Of a stretch of 39,728 nucleotides of DNA, positions 19,889 to 27,892 are shown one piece after another; the first letter of the stretch is position 1; every line of letters starts with the position of its first letter. Position numbers and translations under genes: made by a program. This stretch comes from Stentor coeruleus (taxonomy: Eukaryota; Ciliophora; Heterotrichea; Heterotrichida; Stentoridae). A model generated the notes under the pieces. That model was not told the origin of the DNA, did not search any database, and saw only the letters and a list, made by a program, of their open reading frames with translations. The DNA is taken from the NCBI GenBank assembly GCA_001970955.1, contig MPUH01000693.1, forward strand, positions 1 through 39,728. Reading direction: 5' to 3'.

Positions 19889-20013
19889 GCTTCAACTATT
19901 AGAATTAGTTAGGAATAGATTAGTTTACATATTTTTTTATCATATTAGTAAATTTATCTGATAAATTCTTAAAATATTAGCTTATTATATCAAACACTTT
20001 CATAGTTGCTTTA

Positions 20014-21176
20014 TTAAAACAAAAGTAAACGATTTAGCAAAATGGCTTTTTTCCGCAATTCTGCAAAGTTATCGGAGCTTAAAAAATCATTATAAGTGCT
20101 ATAAAGCTCATCAAAAACCCTCAATTCAATATCTTCCAGGGTGTATTTCCTTTCTTTCAAGCCTTGAATACTATCAGAAGAAATTTTTATAGCATTTTCT
20201 AATTTTGTTTTTGGTTGAAATTTGTGCATTGTGATATAAAGCCCTAATTCTAATATCTTTACTGCACGTTCATTTTTGTAGCTGGATAAATAATGGTAAA
20301 AACTATCATAAATAGCCCTATTCTCAAATACGAAAAGTAGCGAAAATCTTTCAATTGGAGGAAATGGGATTCTACCAAAACGAGACCTTAAAGTAAAAGT
20401 CAAAATCAAAACAGCACACAATGAAAAATTTCTAATAAGTATTGAAAATCCATAACTCTTTATATAACTCATAAGAAAACCAAAAGGAAAAAAAAAACTT
20501 CAACTCAAAAGATCTAAAATCACTTCAATTTTTATAGTAAACCTATATTTACCTCTAAGTACCTTATAAAATAAATAAACATAAGAAAAATATTCAAGGT
20601 ATCCTATAAAAAAAAAAACTAAAGAAAATGTCAACCTTCTAGGATTTCTGATATCTAAATCAAGAGCTTTTATAACAGAACTTGTATCTACGAAATATTC
20701 AAAAAAAAATATAAGAATACCTGAACAAATTGTAATATAAACAGAAGAAACTTTACAATTTGATTGCCAGGAAAGTTTTTTAAGAGTTTTCGAGTATTCA
20801 TCTGACTCCAAAAGTCCAAATTCAATATTGTTTAATAGAATGATTCTATACACAAAAAGAAAATATATTACAAAGAACCCACTATGTGAAATAAGGAATA
20901 GTATCGAGATAGCTTTTTCAGAAATTTCACTCATATCTAGATACACTAAGGTAATACAACAATGAGTATGAATTGCTATAAATATTAACTGGATAATCAT
21001 TAAATAACGACTTCTGTTCAAAGAATTAAGGTCATACCTGTTCTTGTAATAGAAATAAAAGTTCCCAGATTCAAAGAATTAAGGTCATACCTGTTCTTGT
21101 AATAGAAATAAAAGTTCCCAGAAAAGAATAAACCAAATAGGATTGTAGTAGAAGTAAAAATAGCTAACTTTTCCAT
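20014..21176 (-). pseudogene. Seven-transmembrane RGS-like protein, disrupted (paralogue 3)
   Basis: This is a close paralogue of the gene at 15853-16962 across its whole length, from the start at 21176 (MEKLAIFTSTTILFGLFF) to the shared ending RLLLF and TAA. Two lesions break it. First, an exact 53-bp tandem duplication (21017-21122) after codon 19 shifts the frame; taking one copy out restores it. Second, a TGA at 20502-20500 sits where the paralogue has Trp in helix 6 (DLLIW against DLLS-stop); the frame is otherwise continuous from 21021 to 20014. RGS-like residues (FSLLFVFENRAIYDSFYHYL, FDELYSTYNDFLSSDNFAEL) are well kept, so the decay, if real, is recent. An assembly error for the duplication, or a tolerated TGA, remains possible. 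Confidence 0.7.
21017..21122. repeat. Exact 53-bp tandem duplication
   Basis: Bases 21017-21069 are repeated without change at 21070-21122. The unit length is not a multiple of three and it lies inside the coding region for the first helix of the third 7TM-RGS paralogue. It could be a real mutation or a mis-joined contig overlap without an N. Confidence 0.95.
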
Positions 21177-21316
21177 TTATTTATATTTGCGATATTTTGT
21201 TAATTTTTATTTCCCATATAATTTTTGTTATTATTACTATGAAAAAAAGCGATTTCTAGCAGATTATTTAAGTGTTTTTAATATTTAGTTAATATATGAA
21301 ATTTATACACAAATTC

Positions 21317-21874
21317 TTATTCATTAGTAATTCCACAACTGCCTATAGAAATTTTGACTCGAGGTTTCCCACTAGCTGTGCCCATTGATTCGATTTTTTG
21401 CAAAATAGACTCACCTGATATCATTTTTCCAAAAACTGTGTGCTTTCCATCTAAACTAGGGCAAGCACGAAAAGTTATAAAAAATTGGGACGAATTTGTA
21501 TTTGGGCCAAGGTTTGCCATACTTAGCATACCTGGTTCAGTATGTTTGAGCTGGAAATTCTCATCATTGAATGTTGCCCCATAAATAGACCAGCCTCCCT
21601 TACCGTTTAAGTTCATGATATCTCCTCCTTGACATACAAACCCAGGGACTATCCTATGAAATTTATTTCCTTTATAACTTAGAATTTTTCCTTTTGGAGT
21701 AAGTACTTGTGATATACCTTGACAAAGTTGTAAAAAGTTTTCACAAGTTTTAGGAACTATACTAGCATTAAGCTCAAAAACAATTTGTCCTTCAAGCTTT
21801 TCTGCAAACATTATATCTAAAAAAACTTTTGGATTGGCTGTATTAAATAGTCTTTTTATATAAAATCCAAGCAT
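21317..21874 (-). CDS. Cyclophilin-type peptidyl-prolyl cis-trans isomerase
   Basis: The 185-residue product catalyses proline isomerisation in protein folding. Seen: FHRIVPGFVCQGGDI (His-Arg of the active site, Phe and Gln-Gly-Gly), GPNTNSSQFFIT, and SLDGKHTVFGK. Against human cyclophilin A the tryptophan that contacts cyclosporin A (WLDGKH) is replaced by Ser, and the active-site Met (GFMCQ) by Val. Catalytic Arg and Phe are retained. The first 16 residues MLGFYIKRLFNTANPK are short, basic and free of acids, which could be a mitochondrial presequence. The start at 21874 is only 46 bp from the divergent ATG at 21921. Stop TAA, intronless. Confidence 0.95.
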   Translation of the reverse strand: MLGFYIKRLFNTANPKVFLDIMFAEKLEGQIVFELNASIVPKTCENFLQLCQGISQVLTPKGKILSYKGNKFHRIVPGFVCQGGDIMNLNGKGGWSIYGATFNDENFQLKHTEPGMLSMANLGPNTNSSQFFITFRACPSLDGKHTVFGKMISGESILQKIESMGTASGKPRVKISIGSCGITNE

Positions 21875-21920
21875 TTATATATAATAATTTAATATCTTTA
21901 ACAACTAAATATATAAGAAA
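21875..21920. promoter_or_regulatory. 46-bp bidirectional promoter/leader region
   Basis: Only 46 bp separate the start codons of two divergent genes, the cyclophilin on the minus strand and the unknown gene at 21921 on the plus strand. Both 5' leaders and at least the proximal promoters must overlap here. The sequence is almost all A/T, with TATATA-like runs readable on either strand. No specific motif can be assigned. Confidence 0.5.
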
Positions 21921-22676
21921 ATGGAAGCCCTTCAAGATTTGATGAATAACTTAGGATATGAAGAAATAGAAATAAATGATATTATTGTTCCAGGGGCTGA
22001 TCGTCTATCATTCCAAGAACAAATCATAGAAAGAATCGACCCAGGGATTTTATTTGACCAAGAACTTAACCTTCCAGGTAAAACTCAATTATCCCGGCTT
22101 TTGACTATATACACAGATTATGGTATACAAACTACAATAGATATAATTCAAGGAACTTGTCAACAATCAGCATCAATAAACCTTATATATACACTTTTAA
22201 GTCTTTTACAATCAAATGATAATACAATGGAAGAATTAGAAAATCATATTTCTTATATAGCAAATAATCCAAACATTTTTTTGATTACAATGAACTTGTT
22301 TCCCCCAACTTTTCCTCAAAAATATCCTGCTAATGCTAATTTTTTACCTGATATGATGTCTATACTTGAATATTGGAAGCAGGAGTATAAAAGGCTTTCA
22401 TTGTATTCTCCTGAGTTTCAAGGAAAATCATTACCTAATACAGCTGATCTTAAGGCTTTGAGGAATTCTATTGAGAAATTTTGCAAGGAGGTTAAAGAGT
22501 TTAGAAAAAACTATGAAGGCTGCTTAAGAGAACATATGGGAGAAGGAGTTGAAAGGAATAATCTTGCTATTGGTAAATGGTCTAAAGCATGTATGTCATC
22601 ATATGAAAAATTGCAGGAGTTGTTTAAAAATATAGAAAGTATATGGAGTTCTATAAATATTCTTATAAGTCATTAG
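21921..22676 (+). CDS. Unknown mainly helical protein (251 aa)
   Basis: An ATG-to-TAG frame encodes 251 residues. The N-terminal 130 residues look like a compact helical domain (LSRLLTIYTDYGI, INLIYTLLSLLQ). A Pro-containing hinge follows (LFPPTFPQKYPAN), then a helical C-terminus with heptad character and charged residues (LRNSIEKFCKEVKEFRKNY). There is no signal peptide or transmembrane segment. The layout of a small helical head plus a coiled-coil tail recalls subunits of microtubule-associated complexes such as augmin, but I see no diagnostic motif and do not assign it. It is divergent from the cyclophilin gene. Confidence 0.7.
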   Translation: MEALQDLMNNLGYEEIEINDIIVPGADRLSFQEQIIERIDPGILFDQELNLPGKTQLSRLLTIYTDYGIQTTIDIIQGTCQQSASINLIYTLLSLLQSNDNTMEELENHISYIANNPNIFLITMNLFPPTFPQKYPANANFLPDMMSILEYWKQEYKRLSLYSPEFQGKSLPNTADLKALRNSIEKFCKEVKEFRKNYEGCLREHMGEGVERNNLAIGKWSKACMSSYEKLQELFKNIESIWSSINILISH

Positions 22677-22981
22677 GTGTATAACTAAATAAACCAAAGC
22701 AAGAAAGTTGTTTTGATTTCTGAGTTAAATAAGATAGCGACTTTATTGGAACTTTTATAAAGAAAATAAATTCATTACAGTCAGCATATCAAGATACAAA
22801 ATATAAGGATCCTTAAAAAAAATCCAAGTATCTTCTAACTCATTAAGTGTAAAACTAAGTTTTATTTATAGACTACCGGCAGCATGCCAAAGAAAAACCA
22901 GATTATTTTTTCAAAAGATTTGATTGATATAAATTTTCACAAACCTATATTACTAGAATCTTAAATATATAAACATATTTC
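22677..22981. other. Short intergenic stretch, nothing seen
   Basis: About 300 bp, AT-rich, before the EF-hand gene. A weak repeat of the form cattaRgtgtaWaactaa occurs near 22672 and again near 22839. No ORF or RNA gene is supported. Confidence 0.4.
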
Positions 22982-23425
22982 ATGGATCCAGAAGAAATCA
23001 AAAAGGCTCAAGAAATATTTGATCTTCTTGATAAAAACAATAGTGAATCACTTCATGTTCAGGAACTCGGTAAAGCACTTCGTGGAATGGGATTAGCTCC
23101 ATCTGAAGCTCATATAAAAGACTTTATGGAAAAATGTGAAAAAGATCCTAACAATTGTATAAGCTTAGAAGAGTTTAGGAAAATATATAAAGAATGTAAG
23201 AATATCTCAACATTTAGCAATGAAGAAGTTGTACAACAAATACGAAGACTTGACCCTAGAAATACAGGGTTTATTGTAGCTTCTGAACTTAAAGAATTGT
23301 TGATTACTGGGGATGAAGCTTTGACGCCATATGAAGCTGACCTTATTATAGCTGATTTTTGCACAGAAGCATCTGAGCAAATAAACTTGAATGCATTTAT
23401 TGATGCGTTGCTTAGTAATAAGTAA
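22982..23425 (+). CDS. EF-hand protein, calmodulin / myosin light-chain-like
   Basis: The 147-residue product has the length and spacing of four EF-hands. Loop 1 (DKNNSESLHVQE, about 17-28) has Asp, Asn, Ser, Ser and a final Glu and could bind calcium. Loop 3 (DPRNTGFIVASE, about 90-101) keeps Asp and Glu but has weak middle ligands. Loops 2 (KDPNNCISLEEF) and 4 (TEASEQINLNAF) have lost key ligands. Such partly degenerate sets are typical of myosin essential light chains and divergent calmodulin-like proteins. The sequence does not tell which target it binds. ATG at 22982, stop TAA, no intron. Confidence 0.88.
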   Translation: MDPEEIKKAQEIFDLLDKNNSESLHVQELGKALRGMGLAPSEAHIKDFMEKCEKDPNNCISLEEFRKIYKECKNISTFSNEEVVQQIRRLDPRNTGFIVASELKELLITGDEALTPYEADLIIADFCTEASEQINLNAFIDALLSNK

Positions 23426-24372
23426 TAGTGATTGATGATATTAGGTTATTATGATTTAATGAAAAGTATAGGAAATGTTTATATACAGATTTTATACTTT
23501 GGAGAAGATCGAAAATTGTGGGATGATGATTTTTATTAAGAAATTATGGACTTGGTATATTGGCTTATTATTGGCTATGTGGATTGTTGTAGTTTTCAAA
23601 GATGAGAAGATTAAAGGGCAAAAGGTAGATGATTCAATAAGATATTTTAATTGTATTGGATGATATATGGATTGATGTTGGAGTTATAAGCATTAGAAAT
23701 AAAGTCCAATATATTGCTATATCAAAATTTTAAAACCTAATCTGAAAATTCACAGCAATAATTTCATCTGTTTTTCTATTTCTCAAAATAATCTAGTAAT
23801 AAAAATTCTAATTAAAAGCATTAAACAATGCTAAATCTTTATCAAAAACCTAAAAATTTCAATCTCTAGTAACTATATTTGCCCTATCCTATACATGTCT
23901 CTTTTTCCAACAACATATTTCAAACTGTCAATTTCACTTTCCCAAGTCTTCTCCTAAATTTTAAATCTTTTTTCACCTCTCTATTTCCTCTCTAATCTTC
24001 AACTCTCAATACCCTAATTCTTTAACCTATTTCCTCCTCTTAATTCTAAACCCAACTTATCAAAATCTTGCTTATATTTTTTCTAAACAATTTCAACCTC
24101 ATTTCTCAGTTTTTTTTATCTTTTATTCTTGGATATTAACTCATTTTCTACCCAACAAGTTCATAGTTAAATTTCTTTTAAAAGCCCCCTTTGTCTATTT
24201 AGTTATATCTTTTCTTATAGAAAACCAAGCAAAAACACTTAAATAGTCAATAGAAAGTGATAACTAGTGCTTTAGACTGAAAATATGATGATATTTACAG
24301 GGATTGATATTTTAGAAATTATTATTTATAGGCCTCCTCTGCTGCTATTAGAAAACTTCAAGAACTTTCATC
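23426..24372. other. Intergenic, 5' flank of the Enhancer of polycomb gene
   Basis: A 62-codon frame at 23475-23663 could give a one-helix peptide, but I do not support it. From about 23730 to 24170 the + strand is C/T/A-rich and G-poor. Closer to the gene, 24330-24360 contains a small G/C-richer patch (ggcctcctctgctgct). No RNA gene is recognised. Confidence 0.45.
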
Positions 24373-25933
24373 ATGAAACTTGACAAAGGTAAGTCCATCT
24401 TTATTCTAGGCCGGAAACCATAGGCATGTTTGACTAAACTCACTTGCCCGGCCTAGACCTTTTAAAGAACCTGTTACTAACTATTTAGGTAAGAGCAAGA
24501 AACACCATACAATCCGCCCAAGAAATGTTGATCAAAACAAGAAACTCTTAGTATCGACTGATCGAGAAGAATCTACAACAGAAATGCGAATTCCTCGAGT
24601 TACACCCATAGAAGTACCTAAAATTGACTCAGTCCCAGGCCATCTAAGTCATCTAAAGGCTTTTCACCTTCCTTCTTACTATTATCAGCATCTAACATTG
24701 CCAACCAATAGTCTTGAGCAGATCCTAGGTTACGAATTGATGGAGGAAGACCTACCAATTCTTGAGTCTCTACTCACAAATAAGAAAATTCCAGCAGGAC
24801 TTATGACCCCTGAACTCTTTGAGAAAATAATTGAAACCTGGGAACATGATACAGGAAAAGGACAAATTATCCCTGATATTCGAGCAACTTATGTTATAAA
24901 AGAACTGAAAGTCTGTGAAAAACTTGATGCACCTGAAAATTATGTAGCATCAACACTTATATTGAAAACACTTTATGACCACTGGGCCAAAATGAGAGAC
25001 AAAATGGGCCACCCTATGATTAGAGCTTATTGGAAAACTGAAGGAGGAACTGATTCACAGTTAAAAATTGCTTTTCAGTCTAGGGGATCTGGATATCGTG
25101 AACGTATGAGATTGAGAAATTCAAAGAAAAACGACACAGAAACATTTGATAAGGTAATTTCTAGGTAGATGAAAAATTTACTTAAACAGATGGAGTCTTT
25201 GAGAACAATATTGCAGGCTATTCATTGTAGGGAAACTTTGAAAAAGTCTACAGTTGAATCTAAGATTACGTATTTTGAATGTGAAAGGGCGGATAAGATC
25301 AATAAAAAAATCGAAGTCTTTTTGCCTGACTCTAAAGCTATTGAGGTGTCAAAAGAACTTAGAAGTATTACTAAAGTTAATGAGGCGCAAATAGCCCCAG
25401 CGCCAGAGATTATTATTGCCCCAACACAAGTTATTAATAAACCTGAACTACCAATCAAAAGACCTCGCGGTGAAGTCCAAAAGAAAGTCGAGCCAAACTT
25501 CGAAACATTTCCTAGGAAAAACTACCCAAGTGCTGAGAAATCATCTCTTAACTTTGAAATCGCTTTAATCTGCTGTAGGCTTATAAGTGAAGGTGAAAAA
25601 CTTAAACTCTGGCCACTTATCGACCCTAAACGTGGAGAAACTAATGAAATTACAACCATGCCCAGTCAAAGAATACAGGTACAAAATGAAGATAAGCTCA
25701 AAATGCGTGGAAGAATCATTAGAGGTAATAAGAAAATTGCCATTGATAGACTTATGATCAATGATTGTGAGCATAGCTGGGGAAGATATATGGGTCTTAA
25801 TGGAGCTTGGCATTCTTTAGAAAGTGAACTTCATGCTGAATATTATGACGATGAAGATAATGAAGCATTCCAAAGACTTCATAAATTACTTACCACTGGG
25901 TATAGAGGATCTAGTAAGATTAGAAGCCATTAA
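24373..25933 (+). CDS. Enhancer of polycomb homologue (EPC/EPL1-like), two introns
   Basis: EPC/Epl1 is the scaffold of the NuA4/TIP60 histone acetyltransferase core, in the nucleus. Exons 24373-24388, 24489-25153 and 25169-25933 give 481 residues. The N-terminus contains HTIRPRNVDQNKKLLV, which lines up with the FRAR-LD--KPLPV opening of EPC proteins. Then YELMEEDLPILESL resembles the YDLD-ED motif, LYDHWAKMRDKMGHPMIRAY matches the VYDYW-KR--HPLI block, and KNDTETFDK joined over intron 2 to MKNLLKQMESLRTIL matches the KND--YEKM-KLRRDL helix. This last match confirms the splice. The short first exon rests on the continuous frame and canonical splice signals. The C-terminal 250 residues are less conserved. 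Stop TAA. Confidence 0.85.
24389..24488 (+). other. 100-nt intron with GTAAGT, TACTAAC and a GC-rich hairpin
   Basis: The 5' site is GTAAGT, a perfect TACTAAC branch-point-like motif sits at 24475-24481, and the intron ends TTTAG. Splicing ATGAAACTTGACAAAG to the exon at 24489 keeps the frame into the EPC N-terminus. Inside, TCTAGGCCGG (24405-24414) and CCGGCCTAGA (24449-24458) are perfect 10-base inverted arms around a 34-base loop. The intron is nearly seven times longer than the other three in this window. Confidence 0.7.
25154..25168 (+). other. 15-nt intron in the Enhancer of polycomb gene
   Basis: GTAATTTCTAGGTAG lies exactly between two in-frame exons (phase 0). Retention would end translation at its final TAG. 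An internal TAG at its 11th base is a possible alternative 3' site, but using it would leave GTAG in the message and shift the frame. Confidence 0.9.
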
Positions 25934-26043
25934 TAGTTAAGGCTCGATTTCATATTGATTAAATTTAAAAAAATGGTGTGGGCAAATTATTATGTGAGGA
26001 AGTCTTTGTAAGAAAATTACGTATTTAAATCAGTTTTTTACAA

Positions 26044-27834
26044 TTAGTATAAAATGTCATTAGTTATCCACTGAAACATATCATACTGCTGGGTTCTCCA
26101 GTTTTCAGCCGCAACTTTAATCAAATCCTCTACACATCGTAGACACTGTTCATCACTTAAATCTAGACAAAACCTAGCTTTAAAATCTTTAACAGCTCTA
26201 TTAGGGTCATAAAAACATGGAAGATTATCCCCAGGCAGCATCATTTCTATTAATAAAGTCAATTCCCCAGCATATTTCCTAAGTATCAAAAATCCTTGAT
26301 AAAACAGGATTTTAAAATAATTAAACATTTCTCCACCATAACCACCCATAAGCTCAATCATCTCCCGAGTTAGTTTAAAAGGTGCTGATTCCATGTTTAA
26401 TTTCCCAGGAGAATTAGTTAAAAAAAAACCAAAGTCTATATGAATAATATGCCCATCGCTGTCTAAAAGAATATTCCCATTATGTCGATCTTTAAGGTTT
26501 AAAATATAACACATAAGACTATACCCGGCCATACTTTCAACAAAATTCTTTTGTGCTTCTTCGAATTTACTTCCCCAATAGTTTATAAAAAATTGTGGTA
26601 GGGCATTATTATGTTTTTTTATTGTATGTAAAGATACAGCATCAGGAACACATTCGATAATCCCTGAGTTGTCTGATACTATCATAATCTCATAAGGACG
26701 TAAGTACACTCCAACATTCCCTTGATCAAGGATTTCTTTAGATTTTTTTATAATCTGCATAGCTAAAAGTTCTTGTCTTAAATCATCATGACCTTTTATT
26801 ATATAAGCTTTAGCATTCCAAGTGTTATAAAAACCAAAAGGTGATGTTTGTTTTATCCTAATTTTAGTTTCCTTCCATCTTTCACCCCAAGGGTCATTAG
26901 CAATATTTTCAATATCTATAACCGGGTTAAAAACCCCTTTATCATCTTCGAAATTCCTATTAACATATTCTTCAATACCTTCAAATCTTACTGATTCTTT
27001 ATCTATTATAGAATCACTATCTACTGATAAATTATCCAAATAATCATTAGGAGGATTTTCTATAACTTGGTCATCTAAACTTATAGGATCTTTTTCAGTC
27101 ATTGACACAGTTTCTAATATTATTTTATACGGTACTCGAGCTTTAGTTTTAAAACATTTAGCTTCTTCACTTGGAATTCTGACAATTTGATCAATAGTTT
27201 CATTTAAATCCAAAGGTAAAACAATACCTCTAAACAACTGTTTCACATATTCTGAATTTTTCCTACTATACCAAAACCTTGTATCTTTTAACCAAGTGTC
27301 CAAATGTGTTATATACGCTTTTAAAGTTGTATCTTTATCTAATGTTTCTCTTATTAATAATATTGAAATTTTTACCATTGTATGAGCTAATTTGAATTGT
27401 TCTGTAAAATATTCAGCTTTGATTGTGTTAAAGTCTTTGATATCACATGGGATTTCTTGAGAAAATAATGGGTTGTGACCTTGGACTATGACTTTTTCTA
27501 GGTCATGAGAAATGCTTTCGATTTTTTTGTTACTAGCCCGTTTCTGCATTTCAGCCTGAATAGTCCAATACATTTTCACCCCAAGGACGTAGTTTTTTTT
27601 TGCTATATCGATAAAAAAACGTGAATATGCTCCATAATCTTCTCTTTGCCAAGCCATTGCTAGAAGCTGAGGGAAACAAAAACTTATATCTTGGATAGTG
27701 GTATTATATAATTTGTTAACAAGAAAAGCTTGAATACCTGGACTATTACGTTTATGTAGATATGACAATATGAACTCAATAGGTAACTCATCTCCAGCAA
27801 AAAGCTCTTGTAGTGGACATAGATCATTATTCAT
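26044..27834 (-). CDS. Phosphatidylinositol 4-kinase, type III beta-like
   Basis: The enzyme phosphorylates PtdIns to PtdIns4P, typically on Golgi and endosomal membranes. The product is 596 residues. The N-terminal 15-110 region (LPIEFILSYLHKRNSPGIQAF...) is the helical lipid-kinase-unique domain. The catalytic domain spans about 330-590: IIKGHDDLRQE with the ATP-binding Lys near 340, LKDRHNGNILLD with catalytic Asp449, and HIDFGFFL with the metal-binding DFG. The C-terminal helices (YDMFQWITNDILY) match PI4KB. It is shorter than human PI4KB, about 816 residues, mainly in the N-terminus and inter-domain linker. The linker at about 245-320 is acidic and probably disordered. Motifs are intact. 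Stop TAA, intronless. Confidence 0.95.
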   Translation of the reverse strand: MNNDLCPLQELFAGDELPIEFILSYLHKRNSPGIQAFLVNKLYNTTIQDISFCFPQLLAMAWQREDYGAYSRFFIDIAKKNYVLGVKMYWTIQAEMQKRASNKKIESISHDLEKVIVQGHNPLFSQEIPCDIKDFNTIKAEYFTEQFKLAHTMVKISILLIRETLDKDTTLKAYITHLDTWLKDTRFWYSRKNSEYVKQLFRGIVLPLDLNETIDQIVRIPSEEAKCFKTKARVPYKIILETVSMTEKDPISLDDQVIENPPNDYLDNLSVDSDSIIDKESVRFEGIEEYVNRNFEDDKGVFNPVIDIENIANDPWGERWKETKIRIKQTSPFGFYNTWNAKAYIIKGHDDLRQELLAMQIIKKSKEILDQGNVGVYLRPYEIMIVSDNSGIIECVPDAVSLHTIKKHNNALPQFFINYWGSKFEEAQKNFVESMAGYSLMCYILNLKDRHNGNILLDSDGHIIHIDFGFFLTNSPGKLNMESAPFKLTREMIELMGGYGGEMFNYFKILFYQGFLILRKYAGELTLLIEMMLPGDNLPCFYDPNRAVKDFKARFCLDLSDEQCLRCVEDLIKVAAENWRTQQYDMFQWITNDILY

Positions 27835-27892
27835 ATTATTCCTAGAAATATTAACTAGTTTTGTAATTGATAAAGGCTAATACTAATTTATC

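Noticed and set aside
23475..23663. A 62-codon ATG frame with one possible transmembrane helix.
   Set aside because: It is short, rich in Ile/Phe/Trp as expected from a T/G-rich 3' flank, with no recognisable motif. It could be real but I cannot support it.
24389..24409. A shorter 21-nt intron (GTAAGT...TTCTAG) instead of the 100-nt one.
   Set aside because: The exon it would open meets in-frame stops before the conserved EPC N-terminus, whereas the 100-nt intron has a TACTAAC motif and gives a clean frame.
24260..24480. The region was considered as a structured RNA gene (U3 snoRNA, RNase P/MRP, SRP or ribozyme) because of acaggga, ccggaaacca and the GC-rich arms.
   Set aside because: Conserved boxes, for example the U3 box A, are absent, and a coherent intron with in-frame exons explains the sequence better. 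An intron-hosted small RNA is left open in the findings.
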